From Acidobacteriota bacterium (GTDB taxonomy: Bacteria > Actinomycetota > Acidimicrobiia > Acidimicrobiales > SHLQ01), in contig JADFOM010000009.1 of the NCBI GenBank assembly GCA_022562835.1, forward strand, positions 1-20,097: a stretch of DNA of 20,097 nucleotides, given 5' to 3'. Position 1 is the stretch's first letter, and every line of letters starts with the position of its first letter. The notes below the pieces were generated by a model. That model ran no database searches. It saw nothing but the letters and a program-made list of their open reading frames with translations, and was not told the DNA's origin. The position numbers and the translations under genes are program-made. Of this stretch, positions 7,984 to 16,381 are shown piece by piece.

Positions 7984-9089
7984 GATCGGGCGTGCTCCTC
8001 ACACAATGCGGCTACCGCATCAGCAGCATGCGGACGAGCCATCGAACGTGCATTGTCGGCCATCTCAGCCAGTCTGCCTTCATCGCCCAGAAGGCGATCT
8101 ACCGCGGCGACCAGACCAGGTCCGTCGAGCGCCTCATCCTCAATCAACTCGGCCGCGCCGGCGTTCACTAGGGCCATCGCGTTGGCCCGTTGATGATCTG
8201 CTGGCGCATGCGGGAGAGGCACGAGCAGAGACGGTGTGCCGGTCAAGGCGAGCTCAGCGACACTCGAAGCACCGGCGCGGCACAACACGAGATCCGAGGC
8301 CCCATACAGCGACGCCATGTCGTCGTCATACTCGCTCGGCCGGTAGCGCTCGAACCGATTCACCAAGAGTTCAATTCGCGGACCCATCAACTCATAGTCG
8401 CGCCGACCTACAACATGGGAAACGATGAGCGTTTCGTCCTGCATCAGGGTCTCGATAGCGTCGAGCACTGCGCCATTGATCGAAGCCGCTCCCAGCGATC
8501 CGCCGAAGACCGAGATCATACGTTGACCCGAATTCACGTTGCGGCGGCGTCGTGCCTCGTCCTCGTCGATAGCGAGACGCTCTGGGTCACACGGATTACC
8601 CGTGTAAACCGCACGTGGCAGATCGGTGCCCTCAAAGCTGACACAACACACCTTGGCGACCCGCCCGGCCAGGCGATTCGCCAGGCCCGCTGCGGCGTTC
8701 TGCTCTGCTACGACGATGGGAATCCGCATAACCGTCGCCCAGATCACACAGGGAACACTGGCGTAACCTCCGACCGAAACAACGACCCTTGGTCGGTGCC
8801 TTACGAGGACACCAGCTGCCTTGAAGATCGCGGCGACCAGACCGGCTACAGCAGCGATGCTGGAGAGGCTGAGCCGACGTGCAATACCGCGGCCGGGCAA
8901 GACCGTCAGCGAGTAGCCAGCTTCGGGCACGAGCCGAACTTCGACCCCGCGCTGAGAACCAACGAAGTGCACACCATCTGGGCTGTGACCGGCGCGCACC
9001 AAAGCATTTGCGATAGCTATTGCTGGGTTGACGTGTCCCGCCGTGCCGCCCCCGCTGATCATCGCATACGTCGAGCGCATCTCAGACAC
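7980..9089 (-). CDS. murG: Lipid II synthase MurG (GlcNAc transferase)
   Basis: The product has 369 residues and is a peripheral membrane GT-B glycosyltransferase that turns lipid I into lipid II. The N-domain G-loop GGGTAGHVNPAIAIANAL is at about 13-30, with SVGGYASVP and EQNAAAGLANRL following. The C-domain has FGGSLGAASIN and then RAGASSVAELALTGTPSLLVPLP, which includes the UDP-GlcNAc binding region, and DHQ. The GTG at 9089 overlaps ftsW by eight bases with AGG five nt in front. The ATG at 9080, just past the ftsW stop, is an alternative and would shorten the protein by three residues. Confidence 0.97.
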   Translation of the reverse strand: MSEMRSTYAMISGGGTAGHVNPAIAIANALVRAGHSPDGVHFVGSQRGVEVRLVPEAGYSLTVLPGRGIARRLSLSSIAAVAGLVAAIFKAAGVLVRHRPRVVVSVGGYASVPCVIWATVMRIPIVVAEQNAAAGLANRLAGRVAKVCCVSFEGTDLPRAVYTGNPCDPERLAIDEDEARRRRNVNSGQRMISVFGGSLGAASINGAVLDAIETLMQDETLIVSHVVGRRDYELMGPRIELLVNRFERYRPSEYDDDMASLYGASDLVLCRAGASSVAELALTGTPSLLVPLPHAPADHQRANAMALVNAGAAELIEDEALDGPGLVAAVDRLLGDEGRLAEMADNARSMARPHAADAVAALCEEHARS

Positions 9090-10254
9090 GGCGGGCCTGG
9101 CGAGCGATGTTGAGCAGTATCCCGACGCTGATCATCATGATGATCAACGAAGTGCCCCCATAAGAAACGAAGGGAAGCGGCGTTCCTGTCACGGGGAGGA
9201 CATTGAGCACTCCACCAACATTGACGAACGTTTGAAGAAGGATCCACGAACCGATCCCGGCAGCGATCATGCGTCCAAACCGGTCAACCGCTCTTAGAGC
9301 GATGATGAGGGCCAACACGCCTATGAACAGAAGTGTGCATAGCACCAGGCAACCCCCGATGAAGCCAAGTTCCTCTGCAACAACAGCGAAGATGAAGTCC
9401 GAATCAGCGAAGGGTAGGTAGCCCCACTTGCCGCGTCCTGCACCAAGTCCCATCCCGGTCGTGCCTCCGTTGGCCACCGCGGTCAGGCCCTGGAGAACCT
9501 GATACCCGCCGTCGAGTTCGTCAGACCAGGGGTCTGAGACACTGAAGAATCGCGCGCGTCGATAGTCAGCACTCGCCGCGAGAAGTCCTGCCAGAGATAG
9601 TCCTACAATCCCATAGGCCGCCATCCATTTCATTGGGATCTCGGCAACGAACAGAGTCGCTGCAACGATCGCACTGGTTATCAGCATCGTGCCGAAGTCT
9701 GGCTGGATCATCAAGAGCGCCGCGACACACGCGTACAACACGATTACGGGCCGCAGAGTGGAGCGCTCGTCGGTGACGCAGCGGCTCTGACGGGTGCAGA
9801 AGTCAGCGGCTGTCAGGATCAAGAAGAGTTTTGCCAGCTCCGATGGCTGCACTCGCAACTCCCCGAAACCGACCCAACGCGAGGCGCCGTTGACTGTCAG
9901 GCCGATGACCGGTGCCTTCACCAGCACCATCAGGCCCATCGTCAGGACCAGCAACGGAACAGCCAACGGACGTAGACGGTGATAGTCGAACCGCAACATC
10001 GTGATCATCCCGGCCGCGCCTATCAGAAGCCACATGAGCTGCTTGTAGAAGATTCGCCACGCCGAGTGACCCTCGTCGAGAAGCGAGATCGACGATGCCG
10101 ACAGCACCATCAACAATCCGAGCAGCGACAGGAACGTGACCGAGACCAGCAACAAGATGAAAGGTCCCGATCGTCGACCGATCGGCGCGCTGCGAGCGCT
10201 CGGGTGCTGCCGACGTGCAGCGGCCTGCGGTGTACCACCAGCAATCGCAGTCAT
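9082..10254 (-). CDS. ftsW: Septal peptidoglycan polymerase FtsW (SEDS family)
   Basis: The product has 390 residues and many membrane helices, with a disordered basic N-terminus of about 28 residues. SEDS motifs appear in order: NGASRWVGFGELRVQPSELAK, QPDFGTM, PWSDELDGGYQVLQGLTAV, GKWGYLPFADSDFIFAVVAEELG, and NVGGVLNVLPVTGTPLPFVSYGGTS. The conserved aspartate of the DFIFAV loop is present, as expected for an active glycosyltransferase. FtsW polymerises lipid II together with FtsI. FtsW rather than RodA is favoured by the neighbourhood with ftsI, murG and ftsQ. The ATG overlaps the murD stop by ATGA. Confidence 0.95.
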   Translation of the reverse strand: MTAIAGGTPQAAARRQHPSARSAPIGRRSGPFILLLVSVTFLSLLGLLMVLSASSISLLDEGHSAWRIFYKQLMWLLIGAAGMITMLRFDYHRLRPLAVPLLVLTMGLMVLVKAPVIGLTVNGASRWVGFGELRVQPSELAKLFLILTAADFCTRQSRCVTDERSTLRPVIVLYACVAALLMIQPDFGTMLITSAIVAATLFVAEIPMKWMAAYGIVGLSLAGLLAASADYRRARFFSVSDPWSDELDGGYQVLQGLTAVANGGTTGMGLGAGRGKWGYLPFADSDFIFAVVAEELGFIGGCLVLCTLLFIGVLALIIALRAVDRFGRMIAAGIGSWILLQTFVNVGGVLNVLPVTGTPLPFVSYGGTSLIIMMISVGILLNIARQARRV

Positions 10255-11573
10255 CGGACTTCCTCCCCCCGTTGTTGGGCCTCGGCCAATTCCCGCACAG
10301 CATGGGCGAAATCGTCGCCGCGTTGCGCGTAGTTGCTGTACATGTCAAACGAAGCGCAGGCCGGGCTCAACAGAACCACGTCGGCGACATGTGCCTGCTC
10401 CGCAGCCTGTTTCACTGCGTCCAACATCGAGTTGGAGCGATGCACAGCTACGTCGGTCGACGCGAAGACCTCGACGACTTCATCGGCCGCCTCGCCGATC
10501 GCGACAACGGCCCGAAGCCGATCGGCCACTTCGGCCAGAGGAGAAAGATCCAGACCCTTGTTGCGCCCACCGGCCAACAAGACGACATGATCGAACCCGC
10601 TCACCGCCGCAACAGTTGCCTGAGGCACGGTTGCTTTGGAGTCGTCGTAGAACGACACACCGGCAACATCGGCGACGAATGTGACGCGATGCGCTAGCAC
10701 AGGCGGTGATTTGATGACTGCGCAGACAGCCGAAGGCGTCGCTCCCGCAGCGAGAGCGGTCGCCGCTGCCGCCAATGCGTTGTCTATATCGTGGGGCAAT
10801 GTCCTTGGCATATCCGACACGGCACAGAGTGGTTCTCCCGCTGTCGTCAATACGCCGTCTGTAGCGACGAAGTCACCGCCAGCACCGAAGGTCGTCAGTT
10901 GCGCTTGTGGCGGCACATGACTCATCACGACTTCGTCGGCGGCATTGGCCACCACGACCGTTTCGGCAGTGCTTCGGTCCCAGATCGCCGCTTTGGCAGC
11001 TTCATAGGCTGCGAGATCGCGATGTACATCGAGGTGATCGGGCGCGAAGTTCAGCCAGGTCGCTACGGACGGGGCGAAGGACTTGGCATGACCCAGACGA
11101 AAACTCGATGCCTCAACGACGAACACCTCCACCGAGCGATCGTCGATCGCTGCGACCAACGGCACCTCTGTGTTGCCCGCATCGCGGGCGACGATTCCGC
11201 TGAGCGAGAGCATCTCGGCCACCATCATGGTGACGGTCGTCTTGCCGTTGGTGCCGGTGATCGCGACGCAGGGCCGGTCGTCCCAGCGCGCCGCAAGATC
11301 GAATTCATCGATGATTTCCACGTCTGCGTCCGCGGCGAGTGCAAAGACCGGATGTGAGTCCGTAAGGCCGGGCGTGACGACGACCGAACAGGCCTCGCCG
11401 ACGACCGAGGCCAGTTGATCGCCCGATACTGCGCTCGCACCGAGTCGGTCGATGTCCGCACGCAGTGCTTCGTCGAGTGCGTCGTCGGCGACCACGACAT
11501 CGATATCGCGCCGACGGCACGCCGTCACCACAGCGCGGCCCGTCACACCGAAGCCCATCATGACGAGCGACAT
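10251..11573 (-). CDS. murD: UDP-MurNAc-L-alanine--D-glutamate ligase MurD
   Basis: The product has 440 residues from the ATG at 11573. The N-terminal part has VMMGFGVTGRA, the P-loop GTNGKTT is at 107-113, and NFAPDHLDVH, YDDSKATVPQAT, LLAGGRNKGLD and a C-terminal LLSPACASFD segment followed by RGDDF all fit the family. It adds D-glutamate to UDP-MurNAc-L-Ala. The open frame runs 20 codons further upstream inside mraY, but the ATG at 11573 forms a TGATG junction with the mraY stop behind a G-rich ribosome site, and it aligns with normal MurD starts. Confidence 0.95.
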   Translation of the reverse strand: MSLVMMGFGVTGRAVVTACRRRDIDVVVADDALDEALRADIDRLGASAVSGDQLASVVGEACSVVVTPGLTDSHPVFALAADADVEIIDEFDLAARWDDRPCVAITGTNGKTTVTMMVAEMLSLSGIVARDAGNTEVPLVAAIDDRSVEVFVVEASSFRLGHAKSFAPSVATWLNFAPDHLDVHRDLAAYEAAKAAIWDRSTAETVVVANAADEVVMSHVPPQAQLTTFGAGGDFVATDGVLTTAGEPLCAVSDMPRTLPHDIDNALAAAATALAAGATPSAVCAVIKSPPVLAHRVTFVADVAGVSFYDDSKATVPQATVAAVSGFDHVVLLAGGRNKGLDLSPLAEVADRLRAVVAIGEAADEVVEVFASTDVAVHRSNSMLDAVKQAAEQAHVADVVLLSPACASFDMYSNYAQRGDDFAHAVRELAEAQQRGEEVR

Positions 11574-12601
11574 CAGACCGCCCCCGCCGAGATCGAGTCG
11601 GCGTAGAACAGGCCAAGACCGAGCGCCACACACAGCCCCTGAATCATCCAGAACCTAACGATAACGGTGGTCTCAGGCCAACCGCCGATCTCGAAGTGGT
11701 GATGAACCGGGGCCATACGAAAGACGCGGCGCCCGGTCATCTTGAAGAAGGCGACCTGAACGATGACCGATACGGTCTCGATCACGAAGAGGCCGCCGAG
11801 TAACACGAGAAGAATCTGCGTACTCGAGACCAACGACAGCGCGGCCAGTCCACATCCGATCGCGAGCGATCCCGTGTCACCCATGAAGATCTGCGCGGGC
11901 GCGGCGTTCCACCACAAGAATCCGGCGAGCGCGCCGACCATCGCAGCTGCGATCACCGCTGTGTCGAGCGCGTGGGGAAGTGCATAGATGTCGTCGTGAC
12001 GGAACTGCCAAAACGCGATCACGACAAAGGCGGCGAAACTAAGGATCGCCGCACCGGCTGCCAAGCCGTCGAGTCCATCGGTCAGGTTGACGGCGTTGGC
12101 AGCGCCGAGAATCAGCAGCACCGCCCAAATCGTCCAACCGACCCGACCAAGTTCAAGACCGATCGAGTCGTGTCGAGTAAACGAGACTGTTGTGTGCACT
12201 GACGTGAACTGAACCAGCAGAGTGGCGAAACCAATGCCGACGATCAACAAACCCAGAAGTTTTGCTCGCTTGCTCAACCCGAGGTTTCGTTCCTGGACGA
12301 CCTTGATCCAGTCGTCCATGAGGCCGACGGCGCCGCCGCCGATGATGGCCAGCATCACGATAATTCCCGTCCTGGTATATATCCCCCGGTACAGATCACT
12401 GATCAGATAACCCACCGTGGCGCCCACAACGACAGCAACGCCACCCATCGTCGGCGTACCCGCCTTTGTTGCGTGACCCTCAGGGCCGTCCTCCCGGATG
12501 GGCTGACCGATCTCGCGCTGTGTCAACCAGTGGACCAGGTACCAGGTACCGGCGACCGACACCACGAATGAAATGCCCGCGGCGAGCAGAAGTCGGATCA
12601 C
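11573..12601 (-). CDS. mraY: Phospho-MurNAc-pentapeptide transferase MraY
   Basis: The product has 342 residues and about ten membrane helices. It moves phospho-MurNAc-pentapeptide onto undecaprenyl phosphate to give lipid I. Family signatures are REDGPEGHATKAGTPTMGG at 36-54, the DD pair at 96-97 in LMDDWIK, NLTDGLDGL at 172-180, FMGDTGS with D242, and the APVHHHFE triple-histidine loop at 300-302. The start is a GTG overlapping the murE stop by GTGA. In most dcw clusters murF sits directly before mraY; here murE takes that place. Confidence 0.97.
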   Translation of the reverse strand: MIRLLLAAGISFVVSVAGTWYLVHWLTQREIGQPIREDGPEGHATKAGTPTMGGVAVVVGATVGYLISDLYRGIYTRTGIIVMLAIIGGGAVGLMDDWIKVVQERNLGLSKRAKLLGLLIVGIGFATLLVQFTSVHTTVSFTRHDSIGLELGRVGWTIWAVLLILGAANAVNLTDGLDGLAAGAAILSFAAFVVIAFWQFRHDDIYALPHALDTAVIAAAMVGALAGFLWWNAAPAQIFMGDTGSLAIGCGLAALSLVSSTQILLVLLGGLFVIETVSVIVQVAFFKMTGRRVFRMAPVHHHFEIGGWPETTVIVRFWMIQGLCVALGLGLFYADSISAGAV

Positions 12602-14007
12602 GCTAGGTCCGCCAATATTTCCGCGGCCACTGCCGCGTCATCAAATGCCACCGTCTGATCACCGATCGTTTGGGTCGTTTCGTGACCCTTGCCTGCGATG
12701 AGAACAATGTCACCTCTCTGAGCTTCGGTGAGCGCGATCTCGATCGCGGCACGCCGATCCACAACCATTCGGCCAGGAGGCACCGTCATCCCGGCCATGA
12801 TCTCGTCGATAATCGCGGCGGGATCTTCACCGCGTGGGTTGTCCGAGGTAACGATGACGTCATCTGCGCCACGGGCGGCGATCGCGCCCATTGCGGGGCG
12901 CTTCTCACGGTCTCGGTCGCCCCCGCACCCGAAGACCAAGCGAACCCGCCCGTTCATAAGCTCGCGCGCGGTGTTCAATAGACGATCGAGGGCATCGGGT
13001 GTGTGGGCGTAGTCAACGATCACGGTAAGCCCAGCGCCATTCTCTACGGGGCGAAAACGGCCGGGCAGCCGGTCCGCCGCGTTGAGGCCGGCCACTATCT
13101 CGTTCGGTTCGAAGCCGAGCAGTTGCCCCACCTCCGCTGCGGCATGGGCGTTTCGGACATTTACGTCACCGCCGAGCGGGAGACGAATCTCGCGGCCTTG
13201 CCAGACAAAGGTGGTGTGCGATATCGACTGCTCCACGATCTGCAAATCACGTTGCGAGATCGCTCGCACCTCGACCGGCGCTGCGTCGGCAAGCAACCGG
13301 CCATATGTGCCGTCGACATCGACTACCGCGGTGCGAACCCGTTCCGGGTTGAAGAACGCTGCTTTGGCCCGGAAGTAGTTCTCCATCGTGCCGTGGTAGT
13401 CGAGGTGGTCCTGACCAAGATTGGTGAAGACTCCGACCGTGACCTGAAGTGCATCGACACGATGCTGGCTGACGGCATGAGACGACACTTCCATAGCGAC
13501 GACCTTTACGTCGTCGTCTACGGCAGCGCGCAACATTCGTTGCAGATCGGGGGCCTCGGGAGTCGTCCGTTCACCGGTCAAGGTGCCGATCGTCATCGAT
13601 GCCCGACGCGCCTTTCGACAGATCGCGTCGATCAGGTGCACCGTCGTGGTCTTGCCGTTGGTTCCTGTCACTCCTACCACGTCGAGCGAGCGGCTCGGAT
13701 GTTCATGAACCTCGGCCGCGACCAACGGCATCGCGAGACGCGTGTCGGGAACGATCAATGACGCGACGTCAAGATCCATGCGTCGCTGCGTCAACACCGC
13801 TACAGCGCCGCTTGCAACGGCGTCACCAGCGTGATCGTGACCGTCGTGGTTCTCGCCGACTACGCAGCAGAACAGGCCACCGGGCGCCACGTTTCGGCTG
13901 TCGTGGTAAACGTCTTCGATCACCAAGCCGCCGACCTCGGACGTGAGGAGTGCATGAATCTCGTACCGAGAGAGCGCTGCGGTGAGCTCGGCCAGTGTCG
14001 CTGTCAT
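12598..14007 (-). CDS. murE: UDP-MurNAc-tripeptide synthetase MurE
   Basis: The product has 469 residues and adds the third amino acid to UDP-MurNAc-L-Ala-D-Glu. The N-domain has YHDSRNVAPGGLF, then GTNGKTT at 115-121 and AMEVSSHAVSQHRV. NLGQDHLDYH follows, then a carbamylated-lysine segment (RAKAAFF), VDYAHTPDAL and GCGGDRDREKRP. DNPRGEDP at 389-396 is the motif form associated with meso-diaminopimelate-adding enzymes, so meso-DAP is the likely substrate. The ATG overlaps the ftsI stop by ATGA. MurE is distinguished from MurF by the DNPR and GDRDREKRP motifs. Confidence 0.95.
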   Translation of the reverse strand: MTATLAELTAALSRYEIHALLTSEVGGLVIEDVYHDSRNVAPGGLFCCVVGENHDGHDHAGDAVASGAVAVLTQRRMDLDVASLIVPDTRLAMPLVAAEVHEHPSRSLDVVGVTGTNGKTTTVHLIDAICRKARRASMTIGTLTGERTTPEAPDLQRMLRAAVDDDVKVVAMEVSSHAVSQHRVDALQVTVGVFTNLGQDHLDYHGTMENYFRAKAAFFNPERVRTAVVDVDGTYGRLLADAAPVEVRAISQRDLQIVEQSISHTTFVWQGREIRLPLGGDVNVRNAHAAAEVGQLLGFEPNEIVAGLNAADRLPGRFRPVENGAGLTVIVDYAHTPDALDRLLNTARELMNGRVRLVFGCGGDRDREKRPAMGAIAARGADDVIVTSDNPRGEDPAAIIDEIMAGMTVPPGRMVVDRRAAIEIALTEAQRGDIVLIAGKGHETTQTIGDQTVAFDDAAVAAEILADLA

Positions 14008-15857
14008 CGGTCAGCCCCCAGCGCAGCGACACTCGACGCGCCCGGATTATCGGCCGCCAACGCCCAAGGTTCAATGCCTGTTCCGATGGCGGGTAGCGAA
14101 CGGACTCGCTCGTCGCTGAGGGGTTCGAGTGCGTCTGCTTGCCCCGCAGGCGGAATCTGCGCACGACGCAACGCGAACTGCGCAACATCTGCGAACAATG
14201 GCGCCGCCACCTTGCTCGCATTCGCCTCATCGTCGTCAGTTCTCGCAATGGGGTTGTCAAGGGCCACGTAGACGACGATCGCCGGGTCGTCAGCCGGCAC
14301 AAAGCCGGCGAAACTGCTCACGCGGTGACGGTTGCCTCGGGACCCGTAGGTGCCGTCCTCGAGAATCTGCCAGGCCGTTCCAGTCTTGCCAGCAGCCGTG
14401 TACCCAGCAATGACCGCCTCTGATCCGGTTCCGTAGTCGGCATGGACAACCTCGACCAGCATGTCGGTGACCGCTCGGGCGGTTCGCTCCGACACGACGC
14501 GCTGTCCGATCGGCTCGTGCTGGTCATCGTCTGTATCGTCTGTTGTTTCGTCCAGCGGATCGACCGCGAGCAGCGTGAGTGGTGCGCGCACCCCGTCATT
14601 TGCCAACGTCATGTAGGCACTGAGCATCTGGACCGGCGTAACGGCGACTCCCTGGCCGATGGCCATGGTTGGCAGACTCAGACCACTCCAGTCGTCGACG
14701 TCGGGCAGAATGCCAGCGCTCTCGCCTGGGAAATCGAGTTGGCTGCGCTCGCCGAAACCGAAAGCACGCATCGTGTCGTATTCGAGTTCCGGCCCGTGCA
14801 AGTCTTCACCCACGCGCGCGGCGGTGATCGTGCCAACGTTCGATGAATTGGCCAGAATGTGTTTTAGCTGGAGTCGATCGCCCTCGCGATGTTCGTCGAT
14901 GAACTCTTTGTCGTAGATGACGATCGAACGCGGTAGGTCAAACCATTGCGCTGGACTGACCGCACCAACATCGACCAGTCCCGAGATCGTGACCGGTTTG
15001 AACACGGACCCGGGCTCAAAGACCCAGGTCGTTGCAAGATTCGCGCTTGCCGACACCACGGCGCCCTCATCGGTCCGTGTGACGTTCGCCATGGCGAGGA
15101 TCTCGCCTGTTTCGGGATTACCGACCAGGGCAACACCACCACTCGCGTCGGTCTCTCGCACTTGTTGGATCAGCTGTCGTTCGGCTTCGTATTGCAAGGA
15201 TCGATCGAGGCTCAAGACGAGGGTGGAGCCCGGCTCCGGAGCGGCGTATTCGTATACCCCACCGGGAATCGTCGAACCGTCGTTCCCTCGTTCGACATCT
15301 ACCCAGCCCGGCTCACCGACCAGAACGTCGCCGTACTGTTTCTCTAGGCCGCTGATGCCTTGATGATCAAGTCCAGCACGACCGATGACCGCGCGCGCGA
15401 GGTTCTCACCGCTCGGGTTGAAACGGGCGTGCTCCGCATAGCTGAACACCCCAGCCAGTTCGAGGGCGAGTACCGCTTCTGCAACCTCATCGGGCTGCTG
15501 GCGAGCGATATAGGCGAAGGCTCCGTCGCCGGACAGCCGCTGTTCCATGCTCAGCTGATCGAATTCGAGCAACGATCCAAGCGCGGCCGCCACGGCCCGG
15601 GGGTCTTCGATGAGGCGAGGATCAGCCCACAGCGTGGTCTGAGGGTGCGAGACAGCCAGGGTGACGCCGTTGCGGTCGACGATCTCACCTCGATGAGCGG
15701 CTATCTCGTGGCCACGGATGCGTTGGCTTGCCCCCCATTCGCGGTATCGCTCGGGCTCGAGGAACTGAATTGTCGCCAGCTTGTAGGCAAGCCCTGCCGT
15801 GACAAGAATCGCTGAGAAGATCACGAGCATCAGGCGTATGGATGAGCCAAACCTCAC
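14004..15857 (-). CDS. ftsI: Septal transpeptidase FtsI (class B PBP, PBP3-like)
   Basis: The product has 617 residues with a membrane helix at about 8-27 and a periplasmic-type dimerisation domain (HRGEIVDRNGVTLA near 55). The transpeptidase domain has the SxxK motif with S284 and K287 in EPGSVFKP, the SxN motif S338-S339-N340, and KTG at 491-493. It cross-links septal peptidoglycan made by FtsW. An acidic insert DETTDDTDDDQHEP occupies 436-449. There are no PASTA repeats, and the C-terminus ends in a low-complexity tail. The start is a GTG overlapping the ftsL-like stop by GTGA. Confidence 0.96.
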   Translation of the reverse strand: MRFGSSIRLMLVIFSAILVTAGLAYKLATIQFLEPERYREWGASQRIRGHEIAAHRGEIVDRNGVTLAVSHPQTTLWADPRLIEDPRAVAAALGSLLEFDQLSMEQRLSGDGAFAYIARQQPDEVAEAVLALELAGVFSYAEHARFNPSGENLARAVIGRAGLDHQGISGLEKQYGDVLVGEPGWVDVERGNDGSTIPGGVYEYAAPEPGSTLVLSLDRSLQYEAERQLIQQVRETDASGGVALVGNPETGEILAMANVTRTDEGAVVSASANLATTWVFEPGSVFKPVTISGLVDVGAVSPAQWFDLPRSIVIYDKEFIDEHREGDRLQLKHILANSSNVGTITAARVGEDLHGPELEYDTMRAFGFGERSQLDFPGESAGILPDVDDWSGLSLPTMAIGQGVAVTPVQMLSAYMTLANDGVRAPLTLLAVDPLDETTDDTDDDQHEPIGQRVVSERTARAVTDMLVEVVHADYGTGSEAVIAGYTAAGKTGTAWQILEDGTYGSRGNRHRVSSFAGFVPADDPAIVVYVALDNPIARTDDDEANASKVAAPLFADVAQFALRRAQIPPAGQADALEPLSDERVRSLPAIGTGIEPWALAADNPGASSVAALGADR

Positions 15858-16381
15858 TGTCCTTCCTCTTGTGACACGTCGCCGGTGCCACCCTCGTCTA
15901 GCTCGAGGAACTGTTCTGTCGGCGTGAAGGGATCACCCGTAGGCGCCACGAGCGCGGTCGCCGGACGCTCCGGTAGAACCGGGGCCAGATAGGTGACGTC
16001 TTGTGGAGCAACCATCGCGAGCCGGGTCGCGGCGACCGACCGAATACGGTCCGGGGATTCGAGTTGGGCAATCTCCAACAGCAGTTCGTCTTCGAGCGCG
16101 ACAGCTTCAATGATCTGCCCGTTGAGGCTGTCGATGCTTCGCTGTCCCTCCGCTAGACGGACGCGCATGAAGACGGTGCCGACGAACGCCGACACGATGA
16201 TGAGCAAGGAGATGGCACCAAGTGTGTATGTCGAGATCGATACCTGTCTGGCCGGCTCGACAACGCTCAACGCACCGCGTGCGTCCAGGGCCTCTTGGGC
16301 GGTGCGCTCCTCTCGTGCAGCGCGCCGCGCCGCCAGCCGACTCGGTCGGCGATGGTCTACGGCGGGGTTCGGTGCGGCCAT
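15854..16381 (-). CDS. ftsL: FtsL-like bitopic division protein
   Basis: The product has 175 residues. A basic cytoplasmic segment (1-50) precedes one membrane helix, about 52-72. A leucine-rich coiled coil (75-108) leads to ESPDRIRSVAATRLAMVAPQDVTYL, the characteristic FtsL/septum-formation-initiator ending. FtsL with FtsB (DivIC) activates FtsW-FtsI. The position between rsmH and ftsI is the canonical ftsL location, which supports the call since sequence conservation in this family is low. A proline-rich, acidic extension of about 40 residues follows the conserved part. The ATG forms a TGATG junction with rsmH. Confidence 0.85.
   Translation of the reverse strand: MAAPNPAVDHRRPSRLAARRAAREERTAQEALDARGALSVVEPARQVSISTYTLGAISLLIIVSAFVGTVFMRVRLAEGQRSIDSLNGQIIEAVALEDELLLEIAQLESPDRIRSVAATRLAMVAPQDVTYLAPVLPERPATALVAPTGDPFTPTEQFLELDEGGTGDVSQEEGQ

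Noticed and set aside
11576..11633. Longer murD start inside mraY
   Set aside because: It adds 20 residues without family support, while the ATG at 11573 aligns with MurD and forms a TGATG junction.
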